DNA from: Pegea sp. RAD2-039
Taxonomy: Eukaryota > Chordata > Thaliacea > Salpida > Salpidae
Reading direction: 5' to 3'
Assembly: GCA_034620365.1 (NCBI GenBank)
Contig: JAQGEQ010000344.1
Span: forward strand, 1 to 64,000
DNA length: 64,000 nt
Within the stretch, counting starts at the first letter, position 1, and every line of letters starts with the position of its first letter. The notes beneath the pieces were generated by a model, which was not told where the DNA came from, searched no databases, and was given only the letters and a program-made list of their open reading frames with translations. This document shows positions 13,001 through 24,600 of the stretch, one piece after another. The position numbers and the translations under genes were made by a program.

Positions 13001-16000
13001 ATTCGTGAAAAGAAAGTTTTTTTAAATCTATCAGCTTATTCCAATCTTCTATTAGACAATTGAATCTCCTTCAAACAAAAGAAGATCATTTCAAATCATT
13101 GAAGTAAAATCTATTTCGTTCTTCTTTTCAATCTGCTATAACAACATGATAGAACAATTCAAAATCTAAAAAAAATTATTTAATTTTGCTGAAAACAAAA
13201 AACTTTATTTCTATTTTCACTATAAATATTTGAAGCTTTTTTGCAGAACAAATTTGGCAAACAACTTTGATTCATTTCCATTCAGATTAAAACCAAGTAA
13301 AAATAGAATTTGGGAATTAGTAGCTTCTTTGGATTGTCACAACATTTTGTTCTTCGAATAATTTTCCAATAAATTTGATTTGATTATTTTTAATTTTCTT
13401 TTTTTTGTGGGATATTTTACGTAACCTTTCGGTATCTTTCTCGTTTACAAGATGTTTTTGTCTAATTCCAGTTGTCATTTATAATCTAATTACGAATCAG
13501 ATATCGTATTTCTGAAAATTATTTCGATTTTCTATTTTATATAAGCTAAGTCTGAATATTTCACCAAAAATATCTTTTTAGAAAATAGTGACTCACTAAT
13601 AAAATTATAAGATGTCTTTGCTCATTAACAACCACTTCTTAAGTAACTGTGTTCCAATGTTTATGTAAAAGTTATCTTAAAATATCCTTAGATTTATTGA
13701 TTATTAATTTTATCACATTAATTATCTTTTTCAAACACAAGTTTTATCAAATAGCATCTTAAATATTGCAGAAAACGGTTTTTAAAACTACAAACAACAA
13801 GAATTCAAACAACAACAAGGATACAAACAAACTATAGAAGATGGTTACAAATTATGTCATTTTAATACATACTTGAATATACTCTAAACAAACTTATGAG
13901 AAAAACGTCGTGAAAGAAAAACTTCTAAATAAAGTATTACAGTTGACTTAATGGTCCATAAAAAGTTCTTTGGCTTTTCAAACCATACACATTACACAGT
14001 AAAATGTAAACGGGTTGGAACGTTCGCCAAGTCACAGTTAAGGAGTAGTAGGTGGGTAGGGGGATAGGGGGTTTAAATGTTTACTTTCTTAATGGCCTGT
14101 GTGTAAGAGAACCCATTGGCAATTGAAAGGTGAAGATGTAAACGAAGAAAAGCTTTCTTGACTTTACAAAAAAATTTGACAGATAACGATATATCTAAAC
14201 AACAATAAAAAAAAACTTACATTATATAAAAGCCTGCGTAATGCTCTTGTTGAAATAGTTTGAGCAACTTAAATATTCTTATAAAAATAAAAGTTCAATA
14301 AAACTTTTGTCCATAAAAAAATTTGAATTAAAAATTGCCGAGATTTTTAAGAATTTTTGAAGTATTTTTGTACTTTTATCATTTAGTTTTTACGTTAAAA
14401 GAAATTAAAATAATTAATCTAGATACTCAAACAAAACTAAACATTTTGATGTGACAAAGTTTTAATAAAAATATTTATAAAAAATTATTTAATAAGAATG
14501 TAGTTAGACACTAAAGTTTTAAAAATAATTTGCAATTTCACTTTTCGTTTTTTATAAAATGTTTTATTAAAGTAATCAAATTAGAAAAGTTTTCACTTAT
14601 GCAAAGGTTAGCTGTCAAGTCCTGGTATTGATTCAAACATTTTCACCTAGTCCTGTCTAACAAATACACTTCCGGTACAACTACAAGCACAAAATTAAAA
14701 CGGAAGTTCGTTTGGAAAGAGTGAAGTAAACTTTTTTGACTCCTCTAAATAATTCACATTTTAGATGTGAACTTTTGGATAAAAATTGTTTTGTTTTAAA
14801 CATATCTTAGATGTTTGTGAAATTATTATATAATCATATTTTGTAACTTGTATTTAAATTCAACAAATTTAAACTTCTATTATATTTCATAATTCATATT
14901 TTTAGTTGCTACAGCTCTTGAATCAAATAATAATCAAAATATATTTTTTTTAGATAATTTCATGATTTATTAAAAATGTTTTCAAGCTTTTATCTAAACC
15001 TCTTTTTTCTATTTTCATTCAAATAGATTAGAAGAAAGTTCAACAATTTTCCCATTTTACTAACAGGATGTTTCTCTAAAAATGGTTTAATAATAATTTG
15101 TTTTTATATGGCTGCTATCACACACAGCTAATCTGAAAAATTAGAGCCAATTACCTATTGTAATTTGATAAAAGAACGTTCTTATTAAATTTAGTTACAA
15201 AATTGCTTCAAGAAATGTTTTAGTTCTTTGAAAGCATTAATAATTTAAATGACAAAAATTTGTGTTTCAAATATTTTTCAAATTATTGTTTTTTGCTGAT
15301 AAATTATGTAAGATATTACATCTAGTATCGCTGGTACATTACAAAACTCGACTAATGTAATTAAACGTTGCTTTCTGCTAACTTTCAATTGTAACTTTCA
15401 ACTTACTGCAGCTTCAAACAGAACTTCAAACAATGCTTGAGTGTGCAACTAAATGTTTTATCTTCCTACTTAGTTCGAAAGCGTCGATAGTAAAGGAAAT
15501 ATTTCAGTTATTTGAAAGTATCTAGATACGACTCACCTACTACGACGTTTTGCTGATGGAGATACTTTCTTTTTTCGTTGTGTTTTCGATGCAATTGTTT
15601 TATGAGTCAAGATTTCATTCAGATTTATTTCAAGAGTCTGTAAAAGAAGATCAAAAATTGAAATCAATTTTGTCTTTAATACATAAGCAAACGCTGCTAA
15701 AGACTATCATTAGTTATAAGGTTGTAACCTTTTATAAAGGTCATCTAAGCATCAGGTAAACTGATATAATTTCTTCTAATTTAAAATAGTTTGTAATTTA
15801 ATAAGAATGTTTTTGTACAAACAATGACATTTCTAATTATTGCATTTGAAGCAGCATCACTGGTTTGCTTAGCACTAGATGTATTTGAAGTAAAAAGATT
15901 TGTTGAAAACACAAGAGGCAAATTAAGACTCAATCATTTTATAAACTTTCAAATATTTCTAATTTTCTTTGTTTTCTACAATATGCTGTTGTAGATAATC

Positions 16001-19000
16001 ATTCATAATATATTTCCAGAAAATAAAAGGCGACTGAATGCTTTCTAATTAGCCCAACGAATGAATTAACTTTCTCTTTCTTATATTTGCGTAAAAAACC
16101 AAGAAAATTTTTAAAGTTTTTTTATCAAGACTTGAACAACATTTTAAAAGAAAACTTTTGCCAATTTTCTTAGCTTGATATTTGAAACAACAAAATCAGT
16201 TTTGTGAATAAAAAGAATTTGAAATAAACTGAAATAAACTTATCAAAATATATGGGTGATATAATTTCATACATAAGCTCAGAAAACATTTCATAAATAT
16301 TATAGTACTTTCATAAAGCTTTGAGTTTAAAACTATTATGATAATAGAATATAGTAAAGTGCAAATAAAAGCTTAGTGTTTAATCTAGTTTCTCTATAAG
16401 CTAGGATAACAGTAGAAAAAAAAACAAATAATCTCGATACAGATAGTGTCTAGTGCAATTGAAAGCTTATTCTACAACTTCAACATTCAATAGAGATTAT
16501 TCTTTTTTAAGATTTGTCTTCAAGAATATAGTGGTAGAAAATCGGTCATCTATACAAGATCTTTAAGTTGTTTATCAAACAATTGTACGTGTCATAGCAT
16601 ACTTGCACAAGATTAAGTTGATCAAACAATCTGAAGACGGTTGAGTTAGTATCAAGTGAGACAAAAGTTCTACTAATATTTACACGCTGGTCATTACTGA
16701 CATAAAATTACAATTTGGTGAATTCCAACACTTCAATAAGTAAACATCAATCTTTAAATTCTGTCAGTTAATAATAATCAGATATCGAATCGCCAGTATA
16801 TAGCATTTGGAATTTTCTACTAAAGCACCATATGTCGGTGATACAGTTTCACAGTTCATTGAAATTTAACTAAAAGGATTTTTCGAAAGGATTAACTCAA
16901 AAGATATGGACTAAATGCTGTTCAGCCTTATTTATATTGGTCAGTCAAAATAAAATATTCAATTTAGGCATATGTGTGATTGATTTGATTTAGTTGGAAT
17001 CCACAAGTATAAAGTTTCTGCTTATTTCAATTTGTGTAAAAGATACTTTTAATGATGCTACATTTTAATAGTCACAATTTCAACTCAATATTGTTTAAAT
17101 AGACAGATTTCTTTGAAAGTACATTTAGTTTTATAACTTTCACTTGATTTGAATTTAATTAAAGTTCTTATTTACTAATAAACTGTTAAAGACATTAATA
17201 TAAGTTTAAACTTTTAGTATAACTTGTTTAATACTAGAGTTATTTGCTTTTAGCCAATTTTTAATTATAAAAATGTTTTATAAATATTATAATATAAAGT
17301 TTAAAAATTAGTTTTTACTCCTTTTTATTATGAATTAAAAGTAAAATACAACAAAAAAGTTACGTATTTGCTTTAAATAAACTTTGTTTTGTACTCAGAG
17401 AGTTACAAACAGATGTTTCATGCTCTGTATGGTAGTTTAGAAATTAATCTAAACCGATTAAAATAGTTTTCGGATGTTTTTGACTTTATTACAACATCTT
17501 CTGATTACTACCAGCTATTTCTCACCTGCTGTTGTGAAAGTTTTGCGTTGAAACTATGATGTGGTATCAATAAAGGACCAGCAGTTTGAAAGGTATGACC
17601 AAACATCAGATTTCGGTCACCAGGCCCATATAAATGTTCTGTCCCTGGGTTAGAAGCTACTGTTGTTGTAGAGAGTCCATTAGTGGCCTGTTGTTGAGTT
17701 AAAGCTGCTGAAGATTCAGTCGGTTGAGTTGCTGGTAGATAAGGATGAACAATCTATAAGATTAAAAATTGATACATCAATAAAAGTGTGAAGACTTTGT
17801 TTATTGTTTTCACAACAGTTGTGTTACATCTGCCAGATAGACACGGCAGCTTTTTCCTTTTTAAATCAGTTCCGTGTAGCAGCTGTACATTGATTTTTAA
17901 AGAATAAAGCGTAACCTAATTGACATTTTCTTCCAATTTACAGCACCTGTTTACAAAAAATACGAAATTACCTGTTGCAAAACAATGTGACTGGTGCCAT
18001 GTGCTGGTAGTAGATATGGTTGTGTTGGTGCTTGTATATATGGTTGTAAAAACTGTCGATGTTTTGCAACGTCATCGAGATGCAAGGTGTTTGGTGTAAT
18101 ATGACATAATGTGGGGAACCATATTGTTGGGGTAATCTGAAAAAAATCTCTTTATTATTTTAACTGATAAATTTTTATCTATAAAAAAATCAGAGATTTT
18201 ATTAAGGATTAAATAGTTAATAGAATTTTAAGGAATTAGTGGTAGAAAGTCGATCAAATGTTAAACAATTTAAATTGACAAAAAAATGTTTCAATTTTTT
18301 ATACATTTGAAGATTGTAAACAGCAAAAGTAAGTCTGTTATCACGACAAAATATCTTGAAGCTTTTTTAAAATCCAATTTGGATTGTACCCTTTTTGGTT
18401 TAGTCTTAATGTTAATCTTATTTCTTCTATTTTTACGATGGTTACTTTTATCTTCAGCAAAAATTGATTTTGTTCTATTGATCAATGTTAGAAAAAAACA
18501 CCTCAGTGACTGACAAACAATTTAATAGCTCACTAAGATTTCAGTGGATTTAACAAAATTGTTTTTTCGAAAAACTACTTTCTACAGATATATTTTCAAT
18601 TTGAAAATTTCAACCATTTCATAAATTTCCTTTCGAGGTGGTTTTGTTGATTCACCTGATAAAACTTCCTTTAAAAAAATTGTAACTTTTTTAACCATTT
18701 ATTTGATTTGAAATTAATTTTCACTTATTTGATTGATAACTTCAATTGTTAATCTACTTTTCTTTGATCTTATCACAGCTTGTTACAATGTTTGTTGGTT
18801 TCACCTAGCATGTAATTGACTAAAGTTCAGATGTTTATTGTGGGAAGCACAAATGAAAAATCTATCTTGAGCTAATTGACATCATCTTCAAAATTACATC
18901 AGCTACAATCTCAGATCCATACAACAAAATGTTCAGACTTTAAATATAGAATTATTTTTCATATTTTGTAAATTACTTTTTAATTATATTACAGGATTGT

Positions 19001-21610
19001 ACTTGTAGTTATCGTAAAAACATACATGTCATAAAGCTTTCGAAGATTAAATAGCTGGATTTACTTGTAGATGCTCTTGTGGTTTATTTCTTAATTTATC
19101 TTATAATGCTTATTTTGACAGAAAGAAACACAATTTCTTAATTTCAGTTTAAAAACTTTTTTTAAAATCAACATTTTTTCAATTTGCATTTTGCTAAAAG
19201 AATTTACATTGACAGTCTAACTCTAGTTAAAGCAATTTGTAAGTATATTTTTAGTGTTATATATTATATATAAAAATTATTTATTTAGACAATTAGAAAC
19301 ACGTATTCTTTATTTCAATGCTTTTTGGATTATATTATAAATAAGCTGAAAGTATTTTTACAAATTTGAATACAATTTTATTCGAAATATATTTTTTTAA
19401 AAATACTTTAATCGATTTGAATTATAGGTAGGTGTAAATTTATTCACTGTCATTTAATGTTGGTCTAAAAAATAACATTTAAAATCTACTTAAGTAAAAT
19501 TTAAGTATTTTTTTAAATACTTTAAATCAGTTATAGTAAAATAAAAATAAATTTTGTTGATCGGCAGCAAATATTATAAACAAATATTTAATAGAACTTG
19601 TTTGTGTAAGATTTCTTCTCAATTAACTACTAACTTACTTAAAGCATTAAATATTTTAATTAGTTTATAGCATTAAGAAGATATAAAAGCTATGAGTTAA
19701 TAGTTATATGCAACATTCAGTTATACTGCTTTAGTGTTTATTATAATAAAGTTAGTAATACTTATTCACATATTTATTTTATATAAACCTTAAAAATAAT
19801 CAAACAAATAAAACTTGAGTTTACTAAAACCTATTTTCAAATATTTTAAATTTGAGAATTTTTAAGAAGTGTAAAAAGCTTTTTTTATAAACTGCAAATA
19901 ATTACGAGTAGTTAAACTTGTTTTAATCATAATTTTCTATACTTACCACTTATACAATCACGGATATAGTTCTAATATTTGAAGATTAACTTATTAAATA
20001 ACAAATTTTATTTTTAATTTTACTCAAGTCAGCAAATTTTTAAAAAATTTTAAAAAAGAGAAGAACTGGAAACAATAAATCATTTGATCGTGCGTTTACC
20101 TAAAGCTATCTCTGGTGACGAAGCTTTTAATTTGTGATTTATTCATTTTTAAAAAGATTACTTTTGAATAACACTAAAAATTCACTTTCAAATATTTTAA
20201 TGTTTACGTTTATCGAGTCGAAGTTACGCTTGAGTGAACACGCGCGGTTTCGCTGAAATCAAATTTCCATGACTACTGCATCGAGTAAAAACAAATTCCG
20301 TTGCAAAAAAAAAAAGATAAAAAAATTAAAGGGTTTTTCCTGTTAACTAATTAAATGCTTTCTCTGTTATTTATTTGTCTTTACATTAGCAAATTTAAAA
20401 GCTGTTTATATTAACAACATCATTGGCGCCTAAATTCTTGTTGCTAGCAAGATATAAAAGCGAGCAGTTTTGATTGAGATATATTTAATTTTTTTGATAA
20501 TAAAACTAAATATAAAAGAAAATTGAATAATTTCTTTCGATGTCAAGTTATTGAATTCAAAAACTTCCGATATCAAATCCTTAAAGATCTAAATATAAAC
20601 TGAATACGTTGAATAAAAAATATTTTTACCGCTGAGGTAATTTGAAGATTCTTGTCTCAACAGATTCGCAAAAAACAAGATCAAATTTTGATGATGTTTT
20701 CGAATCAATACAAACTAATGTTCAGTTGAAACAAGAGAGCTTTACTTGGAGACTACCAAGAAATCTGCTTCTTAAGGAAGACGTGACGTTAATCTTAAAC
20801 ATGACATGATAAGTTGATCTTCATCAGATCTTCATCAGTTGGATTATCAGAGAGACTTTTTATGAGTTGAGTAAACAACTTTATTAATTCAAGATTGTTA
20901 GAAATTGATTAATTTGAATAATTTTACTTCAAAACTTTTCTTTCAAAAATAGTTTAGTTGAAACATTAGCAGCTTCTTGCAAATTGAATACAAGGAAGTC
21001 GTATTTTTCTTCAGCTGTATTTCTATAGATTACAAAAGTATTTCATCATCATCTTCTTCTACTTCAAATGATTAGATTTACAATGAATTTGTCATTTGAA
21101 TATAATTCTGTTTTTATAAAATATCTGAAATGCGTTCTGTGAATTATGGAAAAACTTTCTTATCTCTGTTTGCAAACAGAAAACTTTCTAGACAATTTTA
21201 AAGTTTTTCTGGCTATTCAGTAGCAATTCAAATCAATATTGACTTGAAATCAGCCACAAAGAAGTCATCAAAGATATGACGAAGTTAATTGAGATATACG
21301 AAAAAGTATTCAAATGAAATGTGAAGATGAAGTCGTAATTTCAACGCACCTGTTGTTCCATTTGCATATCTCCAACTGGATGTTGACTAGAATGATGAAA
21401 AATTGATGTCGGTTTTAGATGTTGGCACTTCTTTGAAACGCCTGGTTTGTGAGCAGGATACAAAAAGTAAAAAGACTAAATAGAGAATATCATTAAGAAT
21501 GCTACAAAAGAAAGTAGTAAGAGTTTAAAGTAGTATTTAAGTACATACAACCCTACATTTGTAAAGTGCTGCTTCAATTCATGCAACATTATTGACGAAA
21601 ATGGAAAGAA
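10053..21610 (-). CDS. Unidentified His/Gln/Pro-rich, probably nuclear protein; eight exons, 5' end missing
   Basis: Exons in transcript order: 21610-21557, 21475-21350, 18136-17972, 17753-17526, 15637-15537, 13461-13426, 12480-12385, 10203-10053 (TGA). All junctions keep phase and sum to 957 nt, or 318 residues. Exons 2, 3 and 4 end phase 0 in CAACAG or CAGCAG, giving Gln-Gln at each junction. The first half is rich in His, Gln, Pro and Thr with no structured domain. Exons 5-7 encode a basic, helix-prone region (QRKKKVSPSAKRRSR, then KRLMAFLEAKRKKD), a probable nuclear localisation signal. The last exon is Ser/Pro-rich and ends with SEPIDLKLEP; PIDLK resembles the PxDLS motif bound by the corepressor CtBP. 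No ATG is assigned, and a DNA-binding or other defining domain may lie in unfound 5' exons. Transcriptional regulator is an inference from composition only. Confidence 0.6.
11542..11576 (-). other. Candidate 35-nt cassette exon of the unidentified gene
   Basis: It is flanked by a strong acceptor (ttttaccttag) and a donor (CTTG then GTAACC), and is GC-richer than its surroundings. If inserted between the 12385-12480 and 10053-10203 exons it continues the frame (HMRQAPIAASL). It then throws the last exon into a second frame that stops after about ten residues, replacing the C-terminus that carries PIDLK. This rests on splice consensus and phase only. Confidence 0.3.
14051..14071 (+). other. G-run tract, possible G-quadruplex, in a long intron
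   Basis: Four G runs (2, 3, 5 and 5 Gs) with loops of 1, 2 and 3 nt occur in DNA that is otherwise about three quarters A+T. It lies in the intron between 15537 and 13461 of the minus-strand gene, so the transcript carries the C-rich strand, which resembles a strong polypyrimidine tract. A two-tetrad quadruplex or splicing-factor binding site is possible. Confidence 0.4.
17828..17882 (-). other. Candidate 55-nt cassette (poison) exon of the unidentified gene
   Basis: It lies in the short intron between the exons at 17972-18136 and 17526-17753. It has an acceptor (aatgtacag) and a donor (AGAT then GTAACA). Translated in the incoming phase it reads LLHGTDLKRKKLPCLSGR, with codon use unlike intron sequence. 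Because 55 is not a multiple of three, inclusion shifts the next exon into a frame that soon stops. It could be a regulated nonsense-mediated-decay exon, or it could be chance. Confidence 0.3.
18390..20146 (-). other. Candidate alternative 5' exons (20146-20100 and 18474-18390)
   Basis: An ATG at 20146 opens a 47-nt stretch (MNKSQIKSFVTRDSF plus two bases) ending at a donor GTAAAC. A second stretch, 18474-18390, starts after caatag in the matching phase, encodes a Lys/Arg/Asn-rich segment, and ends phase 0 before GTACAA. That phase fits the exon at 18136. Together they could form an alternative N-terminus for the unidentified gene. A-rich DNA easily encodes Lys and Asn, so confidence is low. 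Confidence 0.2.
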
Positions 21611-24600
21611 CTAAATATAAAATCGAAAAAGTTTTCTAGTTTCAAATTTATTTATTGTAAAATAAAAATATTTCAAAATATTACATTTTCTAATTAACTT
21701 TATTTGAAAATTTGCTTAAAAGTTATTTAGAGTAAAATTATTTATAGATTATAAACAATTTAATGTTAGAAAAAGAAAATAAAACATTTTTTCTAAGTAG
21801 AATTTATATCAATGAATTAAAATAATATTTTCTTTGAAATTTTATCTTAAAACCAGTTCAACAATTGTGAAATTAAATAACCACAAATGAAATATTATTC
21901 AATATAAAAAAAGTTTTCAAACTAATAGCTTGAATTAATATTCAAATACACATTAAGTAAGAATTAGGAATAATTTTCAAGATTTTTTAAAACTTATGAT
22001 GTAATTTTAAAAAATAATTTTTTTCACTTATTTCGAGAAAAAAGTTTTTAAAAAACGATATTTGAAAAGTTTAAAAAGATTTTTAAAATTAAATATTATT
22101 ATAATCAGTTGGTAGCAACCTTTTTCTCAAATTTGTTAAAATTTAAGAACTTGTTAAATTATTTTGACCTCTATAGTAAATTGTTAAAGAATTGTAATTA
22201 AAATTTTTCAAATATAGTAAAATCAGATAAAAAATATTTTAAGCAAATTAAAACTTTAAAAATGCTATTTAATTTTTTATTCTATTTATTATATGTTTAT
22301 TTGCAAACATTCATAAACCTGTTCTGATAACTGTACAAGAGAAATACAAGAAGAAATATTTTCTGAATGTCTCTGCTTTTAAGTTTATAAATTTAATAAG
22401 ATTACAATTAATAAATTGATTATACAGCGGCAAGAAATTACTCAACTAAATATGCTAACTTGCCAACTTCAATTTTTTGAAATAATTTAACAAAATTAAG
22501 AGAAACTAAAGTTGAAACGAACGCTTCAAAAATTTCACAATAAACAAAATTCTTTTTGCTGCTTCTAGTTTAAGTTGTAAACAAAATTACTGAATGGAAT
22601 TTTCAGGTTTCAATTTCATTGATATCAAATATCTAAATACTTTTAGCTACAGGTGAATTAGGAGTGACTTTTTGTTTAAACTTCGAATTATCACAACACG
22701 AATACAGGTGTTCAGAAAACTTATCACTTGTAAGTATTTCGTAATTCACTTTTTAGCGTGCCTGCTTTGTTTGTTTATGAGATATACAACGACAAATATC
22801 ACTTTATTCGTCGTGAAATTTCTGTTCCTGTTATTAAGTCTGTAGTGTTGAAATTCTTCTTCTTACATCTCACATCTTCAAACTTTAAAGATGAAGATAA
22901 ATCCTTTATATAAAAGTAAAGATTTTTTCCTTCTTAAAATATTGTCTTTGAAACTTTTTTCTTTTGTACAAAACATCTAGTGCATCTACACAACTGTAAA
23001 CCGCACTAGCTGTTGACAACAATAGAGTATAATTTACAAAAAGTCAAATTTTTCACTGAGATTTATCTAACCACGTGTCTCTATGATTAGCCAATTAAAA
23101 CCGGGTTTTGAAGTAGCTTCTTAGATGATAAATCAAAAGTGAAAATTAAAGTTTGTGTTAACAGAATCTCTCATGACAGCTGAACTAATTTAAAGTGATT
23201 AAGAAACAGAAGTCAACTATTAGTTTAGATGTTAAAACTCACTAAGTCACATCAAGTTTGGAAGAACATCACAGTGTAGTCTTTGCAGTACTGGAAGATA
23301 ACGACATGTTTAGCTTCAACACTATCTGTAATAGTTGTGGTAATAAAGTATAGGTTTTAGTCTCTAAGGATTTTCATAAGCTCAATGTAGCATTGTTAAA
23401 GTTGATTCAGTAAAAACAAAATTAGCTAACACAGAAGCAAAGGTACAAAAACAGTTTTGAGGTTGTTAACTTTACTATTAATTACTTTACAAGTTAACAT
23501 CTTTTAATCAATTAATTTAATTATCTTTAAATTCCACATTTTTCTCGAAATTTTCTAATTTGAAAGTCATTTATTTGGAGTAAATCTTTGTTGCGTATGT
23601 TGATGGTTTTAATTGCTTTTAGGAAACTGGCAAATTGACAAGTAATAAGCACTCTGAATCTCTTCATACTTACCGTTAGTCTCACACCACCATATTTCTA
23701 ACTTTAATTTCTCCAAGGAAAAAGCAAACAGTTCTAACCTTCATGCAAGTATTTCAAATTATCTCAAATATTTACTGTTAAAATACTTTGTAATTGCTGT
23801 ATCAAAAACTAGGTTATAAATAAAACTCCCTGACTTGATACTTTTAAAAGAGTTTTACTAAATCTATGTTTTGCTAGAAGTTTCAATCTGAAGTTATCTT
23901 TAACTTGAATAAACATAAAAGATTAAATATTTAATTAGTTTGAAATCGTAAGCTTAAAATTGTGTAATGTTGGTTTCTGCAAATAAGATAGTAGTTAGGT
24001 AGAAGATTGAATTAAAGGAAGCCTCTTAAAGTTAGTTTCTATAATTTGATTAGATTTATTACATCATATCTAATTATGTGCATACTAGATTTGTAAAACA
24101 AAAGTCTTCCAAATTGTTTCAAAAAACGATCAAAGCTAAAAAAGTATTTAATCTTAAAACAGAAGCAGAAAGATTTGGTTAACAACCAAATTTACAGCTG
24201 AAAATTTAACAATTATTTGTAGATTCGAAGAAAAAAATAGAAAAACAAAAAAGATGTAAAATTGAGGAAGATTCGAAATACTATAGTGAAGTTATTGTAA
24301 GTTGATGTTAAACTGATTATTTTCAAATAAGTGGTTTGCGCAAAAGCAGTTTGAATCAAAGTAAATACCGTTGATAGTATTTGCACTTTGTGAACATCAG
24401 AATACCGTTCAGTAAACCAATAAAAATTAAAAATGTTTTCATTTCAAATCATAGCCTTAAGAAAGTATTTTTCAATGTTTTTATTTGACAAAAATGATTA
24501 TGTAGGCTTATATAGAGCTCCACAAAATTGATTATGGTCTCACAAACATAATATTACACTTTAAATCTGTCAAATAATTATATATAATTTTTAATATTTT

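Noticed and set aside
15550-15759. 69-codon plus-strand frame
   Set aside because: It overlaps the minus-strand exon 15637-15537 with the basic region; the plus frame shows no motif.
20640-20811. Plus-strand open stretch reading FDDVFESIQTNVQLKQ and onward
   Set aside because: It has coding-like composition for about 55 codons but no ATG, no clear acceptor and a stop without donor; not supported as a gene.
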